Part shown: positions 1 through 8,776 of the stretch, piece by piece
Numbering within the stretch: the first letter of the stretch is position 1
Layout: the number at the start of each line of letters is the position of its first letter
Program-made: the position numbers and the translations under genes
Source: Runella defluvii
GTDB lineage: Bacteria > Bacteroidota > Bacteroidia > Cytophagales > Spirosomataceae
DNA: 64,000 bases
Assembly: GCF_014195535.1 (NCBI RefSeq)
Contig: NZ_JACIBY010000010.1
Location: 1 to 64,000 of the forward strand
Direction: 5' to 3'
The notes under the pieces: generated by a model
What the model was told of the DNA's origin: nothing
Seen by the model: the letters and a program-made list of their open reading frames with translations, nothing else
Databases searched by the model: none

Positions 1-30
1 AAAATGTGGGAAAGTAGGTAGCCGCCACAA
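1..30 (+). rRNA. rrf: 5S ribosomal RNA, 3' end only (partial)
   Basis: The first 30 bases read like the last part of a bacterial 5S rRNA: GTGGGAAAGTAGGT followed by AGCCGCCA, matching the usual 3' end GTGGGAGAGTAGGTCGCCGCCA. It is followed within 15 bp by a strong terminator, as expected for the last gene of an rRNA operon. The rest of the gene and the operon lie to the left of the window. The exact 3' end is estimated. Confidence 0.8.
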
Positions 31-43
31 TATTAAAATCCGA

Positions 44-74
44 GAGGAGCTCAGAAACGAGCTCCTCTTTTTTT
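44..74 (+). terminator. Rho-independent terminator of the rRNA operon
   Basis: A 9-bp perfect stem (GAGGAGCTC at 44-52, GAGCTCCTC at 59-67) with a 6-nt loop is followed by seven T residues at 68-74. It ends transcription coming from the 5S rRNA. The convergent gene at 85-1629 stops just beyond it. Confidence 0.9.
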
Positions 75-84
75 GTCATACAAT

Positions 85-1629
85 TTACTCCCCACCAGTG
101 CCTCGCGTGCCGTTTGTAATAGCCACGGGTGGTACACTCAATGAAGAACCATTGTTGTACTGATCAGCACCAATATCTAGTTTAGCACCCCGCGCCTTGC
201 CGTCATAATCTTTTTCTACCAAACTTTGTAGTACTTTCCCCACTCCAATGCACGGGCTACCGTCGGCTAAATGATAGGAATTGTCAAGTTTAGGATTGGT
301 AAGGAAACTGTTACTATCAAATTTACTTTTATTCTTCCAGTTGTCGAACCCTAAAAACTCTTCGTATTCGTCGTCATTTTTATCTATGCGATACGACACT
401 TGGCTGGGTTTGTAATAAATATTGTAGCCTAATTCATTTACCCCTTCGGGCAAACCTCGTAAACGCGCCATGTGTCCTTGAGCCGAAGCGGCTTGTACAA
501 AAATATTATTAGCTACTTTGATGTCCTTAGACTTTGGGAATTTATCCCCTTTGGGAGTGCCGTATATCTCACCCCGTGCAATCAATAACGCCGCACTGGC
601 ATTTTGTGCTACATTAATAAACGTATTATTATATACCTGCGCATTTTGGGCAGCATAAAGCCCCACTCCTTCCCATTTTGTATTCACAACAATGTTATTT
701 CGAATAATTATATTGATACTTTCATAATAATTGGGATTACTATCGGTGTCAAACCACTCAACATCAGTGTCGAGATAACCTGCAATTAAGCCCCCTTCAC
801 CACAATTCATGAGTAAATTTTGCTCAAAAACACAATCCTTAGCGCCTCCTTTGGCATAAAGACCATTCGTCGCTATGTCATGAATGTAGCAATTTCGGAC
901 GGTCATGTTGGAGCCATTAACGTTATCAATGCCTTCCGCATTTTGGGCCGAAACATTGGGAGGCCCAATGCCCGAGCGATAGATTTCACAATTAAGAACT
1001 TGAAGGTATTGGCAACCTGGCGCAATTTTAATGCAATCCCGACCCGTATCGTGGATTTTACAATTTAAGATTTTTACATTTCGCACGCCTCTTCTTTTCG
1101 AAAAAGGTACGCTACGGTCGTCGTCCCAATTGCTTTCAAACTTTATCCCATAAAGATAACCACCGACTATTTCGAGGTTTTCGATGGTGATATTTTCAGT
1201 GGTTGGTTCTCGAAACCACAAACAGCTTGTGATGTCTTCAACGGTCGTGGATGCCTTAATGATAGCCCATTCACCAGGATAGGAGTGAAGATGAATGTTG
1301 GACGTACGAAACTTAATCTCTTTGCTTTCGTGCGTTCCACCTCTCAGAACGATTTCCAAAGCTTTGGAAGGGTCAGCGCCGTCAGCGGCTTTTTGAATGG
1401 TTTTAAACGGCTTATTTTCGCTTCCATCGTTGGAGTCGTTGCCTGATGGGGAAACGTAAACAATGCCACTAAGTGTACCACTGCTACTATCACAGTTGGG
1501 CGGGGCTTGGGAACACCCGCAGGCTGTTGGGTCAGTGTCGCATTCATCGGTTTCGATGTTTTCTTTGCTGCATCCAAAAATACCCAGCAACAAAAAAATG
1601 GTAATGTAAAAAGAGGGGCGATTCATCAA
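85..1629 (-). CDS. Lipoprotein with right-handed parallel beta-helix (DUF1565-like)
   Basis: 514 aa. A lipoprotein signal peptide ends in a lipobox (LGIFGC, Cys about residue 20), so the protein is probably anchored to a membrane facing the periplasm or the outside. Residues ~57-90 carry a DUF1565-like start (VYVSPSGNDSNDG, then FKTIQKA). The following ~300 residues contain repeated N-x-I/V-I-x-N-N strands typical of pectate-lyase-like beta-helices, the fold of many polysaccharide lyases and carbohydrate-binding proteins. No catalytic residues can be assigned with confidence. It is a clear paralogue of the protein at 4370-6031: both share blocks such as VSAQNAEGIDNVNG and CYIHDIAT-GLYAKGGAK. 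It lacks that paralogue's C-terminal sorting-type domain. Last gene of the minus-strand run. Confidence 0.88.
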   Translation of the reverse strand: MMNRPSFYITIFLLLGIFGCSKENIETDECDTDPTACGCSQAPPNCDSSSGTLSGIVYVSPSGNDSNDGSENKPFKTIQKAADGADPSKALEIVLRGGTHESKEIKFRTSNIHLHSYPGEWAIIKASTTVEDITSCLWFREPTTENITIENLEIVGGYLYGIKFESNWDDDRSVPFSKRRGVRNVKILNCKIHDTGRDCIKIAPGCQYLQVLNCEIYRSGIGPPNVSAQNAEGIDNVNGSNMTVRNCYIHDIATNGLYAKGGAKDCVFEQNLLMNCGEGGLIAGYLDTDVEWFDTDSNPNYYESINIIIRNNIVVNTKWEGVGLYAAQNAQVYNNTFINVAQNASAALLIARGEIYGTPKGDKFPKSKDIKVANNIFVQAASAQGHMARLRGLPEGVNELGYNIYYKPSQVSYRIDKNDDEYEEFLGFDNWKNKSKFDSNSFLTNPKLDNSYHLADGSPCIGVGKVLQSLVEKDYDGKARGAKLDIGADQYNNGSSLSVPPVAITNGTRGTGGE

Positions 1630-1736
1630 TGTATGAATTTAAAATGAGTGTCGATGTATGGAAAATAAAGGCAAAAGCGTACCTAACGAAGCCAAAAACA
1701 GCTTCGCAATGGATAAAAAATGTCCTTAAAAAGAGA

Positions 1737-2330
1737 TTATTTGGGAATTCGGCTCAGCGTAGCGGTTATTTTTTTAGAATGGCGAGGGTCCGAACTTTTC
1801 CATGTACTAGAGCCGTCGGCATTATGATATGTAAAAGAAAGCGTTAGGGTCATGCCATCGTCTTGCCAATTCCCACTGTTTGCTTCTAATAGAGTGAAAT
1901 TAGGAAGAACGCGTTTTTTCTCATCTTCGGGGCGGAAATTAAAGTGAAGATGATGGAAATCGTCTTTTTCAACAGCTCCATAAATCTCATATATTTCGGT
2001 ACCTAATCGACTTTGAGCAATGGCTTTGCCGTCAAAAGCACGTTTGTTGTCCCTTCTTCGGCTACTACGTTTACGAGCTGCGTTGCGTTCGCGTTCTTCT
2101 TCCGTCACTGGCTCATCGATTTCTATTTCGAGCGTTTTTTTTACATTATCGGGGTCGATAAAACTTCCGTGCCATTTTCCTACCAATAATTTTGCGTTTT
2201 CATCAGAACTGTAAGCCCACGGTCGGTCGAAAGTATCAAACCAGTAGCTTGTGTAGTACTTACATTCATAAACAAGCCAACTGAGGAGTATCAAAGAACC
2301 AAGGGCGAGCACTATTTTTCTTTTGTTCAT
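1737..2330 (-). CDS. Membrane-anchored protein of unknown function
   Basis: 197 aa, family not recognised. One N-terminal hydrophobic segment (residues 5-21) would act as a signal anchor. The remainder starts with LLVGKWHGSFIDPD, which resembles the G-x-W first strand of lipocalin-like domains seen in its two neighbours. A highly charged stretch (residues ~75-95, EEERERNAARKRSSRRRDNK) interrupts the beta-rich sequence and may be a loop or coil. It sits between a beta-helix lipoprotein and small lipocalin-like proteins on the same strand, so it is probably part of the same secreted set. Role unknown. Confidence 0.72.
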   Translation of the reverse strand: MNKRKIVLALGSLILLSWLVYECKYYTSYWFDTFDRPWAYSSDENAKLLVGKWHGSFIDPDNVKKTLEIEIDEPVTEEERERNAARKRSSRRRDNKRAFDGKAIAQSRLGTEIYEIYGAVEKDDFHHLHFNFRPEDEKKRVLPNFTLLEANSGNWQDDGMTLTLSFTYHNADGSSTWKSSDPRHSKKITATLSRIPK

Positions 2331-2403
2331 AATCTCAAAATTGCAAAACCTGAAAAAGTACCATTCTGATTGTTTGCGAGTAAAATTACGCTTCTTTCCG
2401 AAA

Positions 2404-2910
2404 TTATATCTTCTTAAAGTTTTGCATGAGCGTCATTTCTTTGTAGGTCGATATTTTAGTGACATCGACCGTCAATGCTATGAAGTTAGAGGCGGTGGAA
2501 ATTTGAAAGGTAAGGTCGCCCGCTTGGCCAATAGATTCTGCCAGCTTTTTTTGCTCACTTCCAATCTGGATAAGCTGGCCTCCTAAAATTCCATTAGCGT
2601 CAGACTTGTTTACTTTCAGTGTCCAGCGAATTTCGGCAGTAGTATTTTTTTGTAGATCGGTAACTACTAATCGCCCATCGCTAAAAAATTCATACACGAT
2701 ATTGATGCCTCTAGGCTCGGTATCGAAAGTGTCGTTGACTTTTGTGCCGTCAGATTTTGTGATATAATAGCCTGTTTTGGTTAGTTTCCACTTTCCGACG
2801 ATTCCAGGGAAATTATCGGGTTGTGGGTCATTGGTTTGAGAGCCACAGCCTGCGCCCATATTCACGAAGAATACAACCAACAAAATGCCGTAAATGAGGA
2901 GTTTTTTCAT
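2404..2910 (-). CDS. Small lipocalin-like lipoprotein
   Basis: 168 aa. The signal peptide ends in a lipobox (NMGAGC, Cys about residue 22). After a short linker the mature part begins GIVGKWKLTKTGYYI, the G-x-W motif of lipocalin-like domains found widely in Bacteroidota. The rest alternates strands (FFSDGRLVVT, AEIRWTLKVN), fitting a small beta-barrel that may bind a hydrophobic ligand or be structural. It lies 17 bp downstream of the 2928-3359 gene and shares its overall plan, so the two look like diverged duplicates. No catalytic motif is visible. Confidence 0.75.
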   Translation of the reverse strand: MKKLLIYGILLVVFFVNMGAGCGSQTNDPQPDNFPGIVGKWKLTKTGYYITKSDGTKVNDTFDTEPRGINIVYEFFSDGRLVVTDLQKNTTAEIRWTLKVNKSDANGILGGQLIQIGSEQKKLAESIGQAGDLTFQISTASNFIALTVDVTKISTYKEMTLMQNFKKI

Positions 2911-2927
2911 GATTTGGAGGATTTATT

Positions 2928-3359
2928 TTAATTCCTTTTATAAATAACCTTCATTGATTTTGCCCCTTCGGGTACATACTTATCTTGTGGACTATACGCG
3001 TGCGTAGTGGTCATGGTGTTGCCAGAGATGCTCACTTGGTCGGTATTTGTAAGGTCTTTCATGCTGGTTGTGAGGGTGGAGCCGTTGAGCTTCCAAGTAG
3101 AAAGTACCGCAGGGATGGGGCAGCCTTTCGGGACGCGCATACTCAAATTTCCGTTGGCTTCAAAAACATACACAATATCAGCGGTGCAAGGCATTGATTT
3201 GGTAAGTTCTGCCATCACGTCGGTGGTTTTTCCGTCCGAATAGGTAGTGATGATGGCAGTTCGTTTCCAAGCACCCACGATACTTTGGGCTGACAGAGAG
3301 TGATTTATGGCGAGTAAGGTCAGCAGGGTAACTACACCTTGAGCGAGAAGTTTTTTCAT
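2928..3359 (-). CDS. Small exported lipocalin-like protein
   Basis: 143 aa. A Sec signal peptide (residues 1-24, cleavage after LSAQ) precedes SIVGAWKRTAIITTY, the lipocalin-type G-x-W start. Further strands (DIVYVFEANGNLSMRVP, TWKLNGSTLTTS) follow the same order as in the neighbouring lipoprotein at 2404-2910. There is no lipobox, so it should be periplasmic or secreted rather than lipidated. It lies 11 bp from the upstream lipoprotein gene, which suggests co-transcription. The ligand is unknown. Confidence 0.75.
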   Translation of the reverse strand: MKKLLAQGVVTLLTLLAINHSLSAQSIVGAWKRTAIITTYSDGKTTDVMAELTKSMPCTADIVYVFEANGNLSMRVPKGCPIPAVLSTWKLNGSTLTTSMKDLTNTDQVSISGNTMTTTHAYSPQDKYVPEGAKSMKVIYKRN

Positions 3360-3370
3360 CTGAATCTGCT

Positions 3371-4009
3371 TTATGATTTAATAAGTTGGATGGAGATTCC
3401 TGTAGTGGGGCCTGTGGCAGTGGTATTGTACATTTCGTCGTTGTTTCGATAAATAAACACCCTGCCCGACTGTATAATTACGGTTTTAAACCGCTGTATA
3501 GACTGCTTGCCCGTTACAGTTTCAAAATAACTGTCATTAAAATTGTCTTTTTTAATGATGATATAATTACCCGCATAAGGGTAATTCCACTTGACATTTT
3601 CCATTTTACTGGTTTTAGCTACGTCCGATAGCTCCATGTTTGAGGCCGTCCACTCGTCGGGGGCACCTGTTAGGCTTTTAAACGTAAGTGCTTGGCTGGC
3701 AGGGTTGTACTCAAACTTAAGTATGTTTTTATTGGTTTGGGTGATGGTAATGACGTTGTCTTCGCCCAAAACCCACGTGCCTCCTGACTCGCCCAACGCT
3801 TCGTAAAACTTAAAAACACCATTGGGCAAAAAGGAAACAGCAAAACACTGCGTGAGTACAAACTGCCTGTTGTCGTTTTCGCGAACGGGTTTGTATTTGA
3901 AAAAGCCCGTCCAAATACTGTTAGTGAGTTGTTCGGCGGGGGCTATTTCTGTTGTTTTACAACCCATCACCGATGAGATGATGAGCCCAAAAATGAGTAG
4001 CTTTTTCAT
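3371..4009 (-). CDS. Lipoprotein of unknown function
   Basis: 212 aa. It has a lipoprotein signal (SSVMGC, Cys about residue 17), then SIWTGFFKYKP and later strands GTWVLGEDNVITITQ and LKFEYNPASQALTFKSL. These resemble the lipocalin-like neighbours, but the protein is longer and the family is not certain. Its ATG overlaps the stop of the LytTR gene by 4 nt (ATGA), so translation of the two is probably coupled. That ties an outer-surface lipoprotein directly to a DNA-binding protein in one operon. Confidence 0.75.
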   Translation of the reverse strand: MKKLLIFGLIISSVMGCKTTEIAPAEQLTNSIWTGFFKYKPVRENDNRQFVLTQCFAVSFLPNGVFKFYEALGESGGTWVLGEDNVITITQTNKNILKFEYNPASQALTFKSLTGAPDEWTASNMELSDVAKTSKMENVKWNYPYAGNYIIIKKDNFNDSYFETVTGKQSIQRFKTVIIQSGRVFIYRNNDEMYNTTATGPTTGISIQLIKS

Positions 4010-4347
4010 GTTGTTTGGCGGAGATACTTTTTAACCAACGTTTTTTTTCGACGTGACACTTCTACTTGCTGTCCATTGTGTAAGACAAGCGATAGGTATT
4101 TTCGGGTATCGGACTTATGAACTGACACCTCGCTGATTCGGATTAAAAAAGAACGATTTACCCTTACAAAAACCTCTTTGGGGAGTTCGCGGGCAAAAAG
4201 CGCTAGGGTTTTAGAGGTGAGAATGCTCTTGCCGTTCCGAAAATAAATGGTGGTGTAATTGCCCATGCCTTCCAGCCACGCAATTTCTTCAATGTAAAAG
4301 GGCTGTTTCAATTGTAATTTTGGGCAGAGTTCAATGGTGTCTTTCAT
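4006..4347 (-). CDS. Stand-alone LytTR DNA-binding protein
   Basis: 113 aa, almost entirely one LytTR domain: IEEIAWLEGMGNYTTIYF (strand and the usual Y-T region), FVRVNRSFLIRISEV and VEVSRRKKTLVKKYL. There is no receiver domain before it, so it is not a conventional response regulator and cannot be phosphorylated in the usual way. LytTR proteins bind direct repeats upstream of target promoters. It overlaps the following lipoprotein gene by 4 nt and lies 22 bp downstream of a beta-helix gene. The likely targets are this exported-protein cluster (inference). Confidence 0.9.
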   Translation of the reverse strand: MKDTIELCPKLQLKQPFYIEEIAWLEGMGNYTTIYFRNGKSILTSKTLALFARELPKEVFVRVNRSFLIRISEVSVHKSDTRKYLSLVLHNGQQVEVSRRKKTLVKKYLRQTT

Positions 4348-4369
4348 GGTGTTTTGCGATTAAAACTCG

Positions 4370-6031
4370 TTATTTATTTCCGCAGCCCTCTAAAAAGGCG
4401 GTAAAAACAGCCCCTTTTTGCGCTTCAAAACCTGCTTTAAGTAACACATACGTACCAGCATCATACGTGGCCGTTCCTGTAGGAAGCACTTTGTTGGTTG
4501 CTGTAATAGCCCCGTTGGTTTCGAAGCGCTGGTTAGTGGCAATCGTAGAGGGTAAATCGGTAGTTGAAATGCTGGATACGCAGGGAATAGTACGTAACCC
4601 CGTTCCGATAACTCCTACAGGTGGAGGAACGGTAAGCGAATTTCCACCCCATTCATCCGCCCCTATATCAAGTGGAAACGTACGGTTGGTGCCATCATAA
4701 TCTACGTTTACGTTTTGTAGCGACTTCCCAGCATTGATACATACGCTATTGGAGTTGAGGTGATATTGGGGAGTAAGCGCAGGATTTCCTTCGCTGCTGT
4801 GGGCATCAAACCCCGAGGTAGTACGCCATTGGGTAAAGGTAAGATTGGATGTTTGGAGATAGGTGTAAGTCGGGGAGGTGGTATTTCGAAAATACCGATT
4901 GTAATCTATTTCGTTATTTGTCCCCGAAATGCCACTCGCTTGGTAGTCTTGGTGGAAACGAATGCGCACCATCGGCAAAGTGCTGGCTTCGTTTTCAACA
5001 AAAATATTATTGATGACTTTTACATCAACACAAGGCGATGCAATGGTCGTGGTCTCACTGACCCATACTTCGTTGGGGCCAATGTACAAGGGGGCTAAAG
5101 CTTCGCTGCCTACGTTGGCAAAGGTATTGTTAAGTACCTGAGGGCGTACTGCTGCGATAAGCCCGACGCCACCATGTTTGGTATTGGCAACGATGTTGTT
5201 GCGAATAATTCCATCGAAGTTTTCGTAATAATAGGTTTGATTATTGGGATCAAAAAGGTCGTTATCGGTGCCTCCCACACCCAACATGACTCCAAATTCA
5301 CCACAATTGACGATAAGATTATTCTCAATAACTGTATTTTTGGCTCCTCCTTTCGCGTAAAGCCCCGTCGTGGCAATGTCGTGAATGTAGCATCCTCGAA
5401 CGAGCATCTGGTCGCCGTTGACGTTGTCAATTCCTTCGGCGTTTTGGGCAGAGACATTGGCAATACCTACACCCGAGTGGTGAATTTCACAATTGAGAAT
5501 AGCTATGTTGTCGCAGTAAGGAACCAGTTTAATACAATCGCGGCCTGTGTGGTGAATTTTGCAGTTTCTGACGGTAATGTTGCTTGTACCGTGCACAATC
5601 GGCTCGTCCCAGCCTAAATTATTTTCAAATTTAAGGCCATAATAATAACCACCAATAATTTCTAGGTTCTCTAACATTCCGCCCACAACGCAGGGTTCGC
5701 TGTACCAAATCGTACTGCTGATGTCTTCGATATGCGTGGGGGCTTGGATAATGGCCCATTCGCTGGCATATGACCGTAGGGTGAGGTTTGAGGTTCTGAT
5801 TCTGAGTTCATTGTTAAGGACATACGTACCGCCTCGCAATTCAATTGTATCGTTGGGGCGGGCGGTATCAATGGCTTTTTGGATAGTCCGAAAAGGTTGC
5901 AAAACTGTCCCTGCGTTGGCATCGTTACCATTGGTGGCCACGTACCAAGTCGTAGGAGTTGCGCTAGGCGTTTTATCACATTGCGCCTTGAGCAACGTAG
6001 GAAAAACCAATAACAAAAGCCATGTTCTCAT
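4370..6031 (-). CDS. Secreted right-handed beta-helix protein with 3-coathanger-stack C-terminus
   Basis: 553 aa. A Sec signal peptide (residues 1-17, ending LLKAQ) is followed by a DUF1565-like start (WYVATNGNDANAG, then FRTIQKAID) and a beta-helix built of N-x-I-x-x-N-x-I repeats. The C-terminal ~60 residues (ITATNKVLPTGTATYDAG, then VLLKAGFEA and GAVFTAFLEGC) match the 3-coathanger stack domain often found at the end of secreted Bacteroidota proteins. The protein is a paralogue of the beta-helix lipoprotein at 85-1629. One is lipidated without this domain and the other secreted with it, so the same fold is delivered to two places. Substrate unknown. Confidence 0.9.
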   Translation of the reverse strand: MRTWLLLLVFPTLLKAQCDKTPSATPTTWYVATNGNDANAGTVLQPFRTIQKAIDTARPNDTIELRGGTYVLNNELRIRTSNLTLRSYASEWAIIQAPTHIEDISSTIWYSEPCVVGGMLENLEIIGGYYYGLKFENNLGWDEPIVHGTSNITVRNCKIHHTGRDCIKLVPYCDNIAILNCEIHHSGVGIANVSAQNAEGIDNVNGDQMLVRGCYIHDIATTGLYAKGGAKNTVIENNLIVNCGEFGVMLGVGGTDNDLFDPNNQTYYYENFDGIIRNNIVANTKHGGVGLIAAVRPQVLNNTFANVGSEALAPLYIGPNEVWVSETTTIASPCVDVKVINNIFVENEASTLPMVRIRFHQDYQASGISGTNNEIDYNRYFRNTTSPTYTYLQTSNLTFTQWRTTSGFDAHSSEGNPALTPQYHLNSNSVCINAGKSLQNVNVDYDGTNRTFPLDIGADEWGGNSLTVPPPVGVIGTGLRTIPCVSSISTTDLPSTIATNQRFETNGAITATNKVLPTGTATYDAGTYVLLKAGFEAQKGAVFTAFLEGCGNK

Positions 6032-6044
6032 ACCCTGTGAACGT

Positions 6045-7118
6045 TTATTTTCCTGTACCTGTAGGCAAATTCAACGCTGCTTCAATGGCGCTAAGACGGG
6101 CTTCTAACTGCCCATTTTTGCCTTGCAACTCTTTGATGGCTTCCAACAAATGCGGAATCAGCCCCGTGTAATTGACGCTCAAAAAGCCTTCTTGGTCGGT
6201 TTCGACTAATTCAGGAAAAATTTTCTGAACTTCTTGGGCAATGAACCCCGTTTGGAGCGATGTCTCTGGATGTTTTTTCCAGTGATAGTTGACGCCGTTT
6301 AGTGCTTGAATTCTGGTAAGAGAGCCTTGAATGGGCGTAATGTCGGTTTTGAGGCGTATATCCGAGCAGTTGGTGATGGTGGAATATGAGCAAATAGAGC
6401 CTATATTTACATTCAATCGCAAAAGCCATTGCGCCATGCTTTGGCTATAAATGCCAAACTCGTTGTCGTCACGCATTCCAATAAACGCCCGTAATTGGTT
6501 GTTGGCGTTGTTGTTGAACCAAACTCCCGCGCTGTTTTCGTTGGTTCCGCCGCTGCGCAGACGAGCTCTCCCGCCGACGTCCAGCGTGAAGTCAGGAGCG
6601 TTTCCACTAATGCCTATTCCAAGCCGCTCAGTTATGGTAACATTTCCCAAAAATGAACCAGCAAACCCGCCTCCGTAACTAATCCCTTGTACTCCGATTC
6701 CGCCCGTATTCGATATGCCAAGTACCCCCGTATGCCCATCACCATAGACGCCATAGCCAAAAGATTCGCTTGATTTTCCCCAAAGTCCATGTTTACCAGA
6801 ACCAAATACGCCTATGTTGTAGGCGCCGTTTCCACCAAGGGAAGGAGCGTTTTTCCCTAGTCCGACCACTCCAATAAATTGACTTTTGGGGTTGCTCGCG
6901 TCAGGCGTAATTTCTCCGTGCAGTCCTTCTTGGGAATAAATCCCCGTACCAGATGCCTGTGAAAAAATAGGAATGTAAGGAGACGTGGTATAAAGTGCGT
7001 GGAGTGAAGCTTTTGAAGTAATGGCGGTACTACCCGAAGTGCGTATCTCTACGACGGGGTTTTGGGCGTGTAGCACTCCATAGCCGATTGTGCAAAATAG
7101 TAATAATAGCTTTTTCAT
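6045..7118 (-). CDS. Exported protein with C-terminal S74 (endosialidase chaperone) domain
   Basis: 357 aa. A signal peptide ends at about residue 18 (VLHAQ). The middle is a glycine-rich repetitive region (GVYGDGHTGVLGISNTGGIG), then SDIRLKTDITPIQGSLTRI, GFIAQEVQKIFPELV and a C-terminal coil (LLEAIKELQGKNGQLEARL). The S74 domain is an intramolecular chaperone that trimerises beta-structured fibres and often cleaves itself off. In Bacteroidota such proteins are usually surface proteins rather than phage tail spikes, and no phage genes are nearby. It lies 13 bp upstream of the secreted beta-helix gene in the same run. Confidence 0.88.
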   Translation of the reverse strand: MKKLLLLFCTIGYGVLHAQNPVVEIRTSGSTAITSKASLHALYTTSPYIPIFSQASGTGIYSQEGLHGEITPDASNPKSQFIGVVGLGKNAPSLGGNGAYNIGVFGSGKHGLWGKSSESFGYGVYGDGHTGVLGISNTGGIGVQGISYGGGFAGSFLGNVTITERLGIGISGNAPDFTLDVGGRARLRSGGTNENSAGVWFNNNANNQLRAFIGMRDDNEFGIYSQSMAQWLLRLNVNIGSICSYSTITNCSDIRLKTDITPIQGSLTRIQALNGVNYHWKKHPETSLQTGFIAQEVQKIFPELVETDQEGFLSVNYTGLIPHLLEAIKELQGKNGQLEARLSAIEAALNLPTGTGK

Positions 7119-7137
7119 GAGAGAGGAATTAAAAGGG

Positions 7138-8013
7138 TTATCGTCCAGCGTTATAGATGCTCATTAACAGCGCTTTGCTGATGCGTTGGCCTGCTTTTTT
7201 GCCAATGTGTCCTTGGCCATCGGACGTGTCTATCCCGTTGACGTCGCTGGGGTCAGCAGAGGTATTACGATTGTCGGGACAAATGCGCCAGACGTTGCTT
7301 TGTTGGCAGCTACCGTCGTTGGCTTCAAGGGCTTGTAAGTCAAAAATGACATCAGTGCCTTTGAAGGTGTCTTTCATCCATTGCCCTACTTTCATTTTGG
7401 CGGCGTTTCCTTCGTACGATGAAGTGGAATACACCAACGGCGGGGTTACGTGCACAAAACGAAGCGAAGGCGATTGGGCACGGAGGGCATCAATCATGGC
7501 TTTGTACTCGGTTTGTACTTTTTCGTAGTTATCGTCCATGATGTCGGCGTAGCCAAACTTAAAAATCATGATTTGGAGTACGTCCTTGTTGCGAGTCGCA
7601 TTTTCGCGAAATACCCTGATTTTTTCGGAAGGGTTTCCGTTTGGAATACCACCCACATCGACAAAAATCCCGCCTTTTAGCCCTTTGCCCGACGCCGCAC
7701 CGTCGGTTTTGTCGCCTTTGCCGTAATAATCAAAAGGATAGCCGTTGGCTTTGCAGCCTTCTTCCAAATCTTGCCCGACGGATTGGTGCAAAAACAGGGC
7801 GTTCCAGCCCATGATGCGGCCTTTTTCGGAAGTCGAAAGTTTGTCCCAGTCGGCAACACCCGCCGTACCAACTACGCCAGGTTGGCCTTTGCCCATAGCC
7901 CCGTTGGTGACAGGATTCGTAGTGTCGGGGTCGTTGGGCGTGGGAGAATCTTCCGTGGGTGAGCACCCAATCCACAGAAGGGTTCCTATGAGAAAAAATG
8001 CGAGTCGTTTCAT
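7138..8013 (-). CDS. Lipoprotein with SGNH/GDSL-hydrolase-like fold (tentative)
   Basis: 291 aa from the ATG at 8013, preferred over the upstream ATG at 8100 because it gives a proper lipoprotein signal (MKRLAFFLIGTLLWIGC). The body has the order of SGNH-type blocks: NALFLHQSVGQDLEEG where a GDS nucleophile block would be, IMIFKFGYADIMDDN near block III, and SLRFVHVTPPLVY near block IV. The conserved serine context is altered (HQSVG), and a clear DxxH block V is not evident, so activity is uncertain. If active it could be an esterase acting on acylated glycans. The neighbours are beta-helix and cupin proteins. Confidence 0.65.
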   Translation of the reverse strand: MKRLAFFLIGTLLWIGCSPTEDSPTPNDPDTTNPVTNGAMGKGQPGVVGTAGVADWDKLSTSEKGRIMGWNALFLHQSVGQDLEEGCKANGYPFDYYGKGDKTDGAASGKGLKGGIFVDVGGIPNGNPSEKIRVFRENATRNKDVLQIMIFKFGYADIMDDNYEKVQTEYKAMIDALRAQSPSLRFVHVTPPLVYSTSSYEGNAAKMKVGQWMKDTFKGTDVIFDLQALEANDGSCQQSNVWRICPDNRNTSADPSDVNGIDTSDGQGHIGKKAGQRISKALLMSIYNAGR

Positions 8014-8118
8014 GGTTTTGAGAATGGGGTTAATGAAATACAAAAATTGGGATTTGCGTATGATAGTTAGTGGTAAAAAACGGACATTGTACGTGCGCAT
8101 CGTTAGTAGGGCTTTTCA

Positions 8119-8733
8119 CTATTTTAACCCGTATTTCTTCACAATAGCTGCTCGTTCTTCACCTGAGTTGGCACCATAGAAAAGCCCAAATTTTTCATTG
8201 AGGACATCACGCTCCCGACTTAGTGCCGCCGAACCACGCGGGAAACCGTTTTCGGGGGTAAGTTGATGGTAGATTTTTTCTAAAAACTCCTCAAACGGCT
8301 GGTTGAAGTACATATCTACGAAGCGCAGTGGCTTATCGGAGGCATTAAAAAAGGTGTGCTTAATCATGCGTGGGCGCAGGTGCCACCCGCCTGCTTCTAC
8401 TTGCACAACTTCATCGCCCACCAAAACGCTGGCAGTGCCTTCGAGAACAAACATCAACTCGTCGAGCTCTTTGTGCCAATGTGGGGCGGGGCCCATGGTT
8501 TTGGGAGCTACGGCACATTCCACGCTCGAAAACAGCCCGTTGGTCATCGAAGTCCGAATCCAAACCCGTATGTCTGAGCTACCTTTGTGGTCGAGTGGAG
8601 GTAAAGATGGTAGTAAAACGGGTTTGATACCGTCTGGTAAAATCCCATGACTACTTTCTCCAAAAGCCGTTTGTGATAATCCAGTAAAGGCGGTCAAGAG
8701 TGCCGAATTGAGTAAAAAATCTCGTCGTTCCAT
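8119..8733 (-). CDS. Tat-exported cupin protein
   Basis: 204 aa. It begins MERRDFLLNSALLTAF, a twin-arginine-type signal, so it is probably exported folded. The cupin core has the metal-binding motif HWHKELDELMFVLEG (two His and a Glu) and the second motif GGWHLRPRMIKHTFFNAS with a further His. Such single-domain cupins bind a divalent metal and are found as sugar-modifying enzymes, oxygenases or binding proteins. The substrate cannot be told. First gene of the minus-strand run, with a TAGTTTTG -7-like box 44 bp before its start. Confidence 0.82.
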   Translation of the reverse strand: MERRDFLLNSALLTAFTGLSQTAFGESSHGILPDGIKPVLLPSLPPLDHKGSSDIRVWIRTSMTNGLFSSVECAVAPKTMGPAPHWHKELDELMFVLEGTASVLVGDEVVQVEAGGWHLRPRMIKHTFFNASDKPLRFVDMYFNQPFEEFLEKIYHQLTPENGFPRGSAALSRERDVLNEKFGLFYGANSGEERAAIVKKYGLK

Positions 8734-8776
8734 GGTATCGTTCGTTTTGAATAATTGCTTTGTGAACTAAGCAAGT

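Noticed and set aside
6045-7118. S74 domain as a sign of a prophage tail-fibre region
   Set aside because: No capsid, tail, integrase or lysis genes are nearby, and the protein has a Sec signal peptide; such domains are common in bacterial surface proteins.
8082-8092. GGACA and GTAC close together, as in the permease operators
   Set aside because: The spacing is 2 bp instead of 6 and there is no partner half-site or TGGCA block; judged a chance match.
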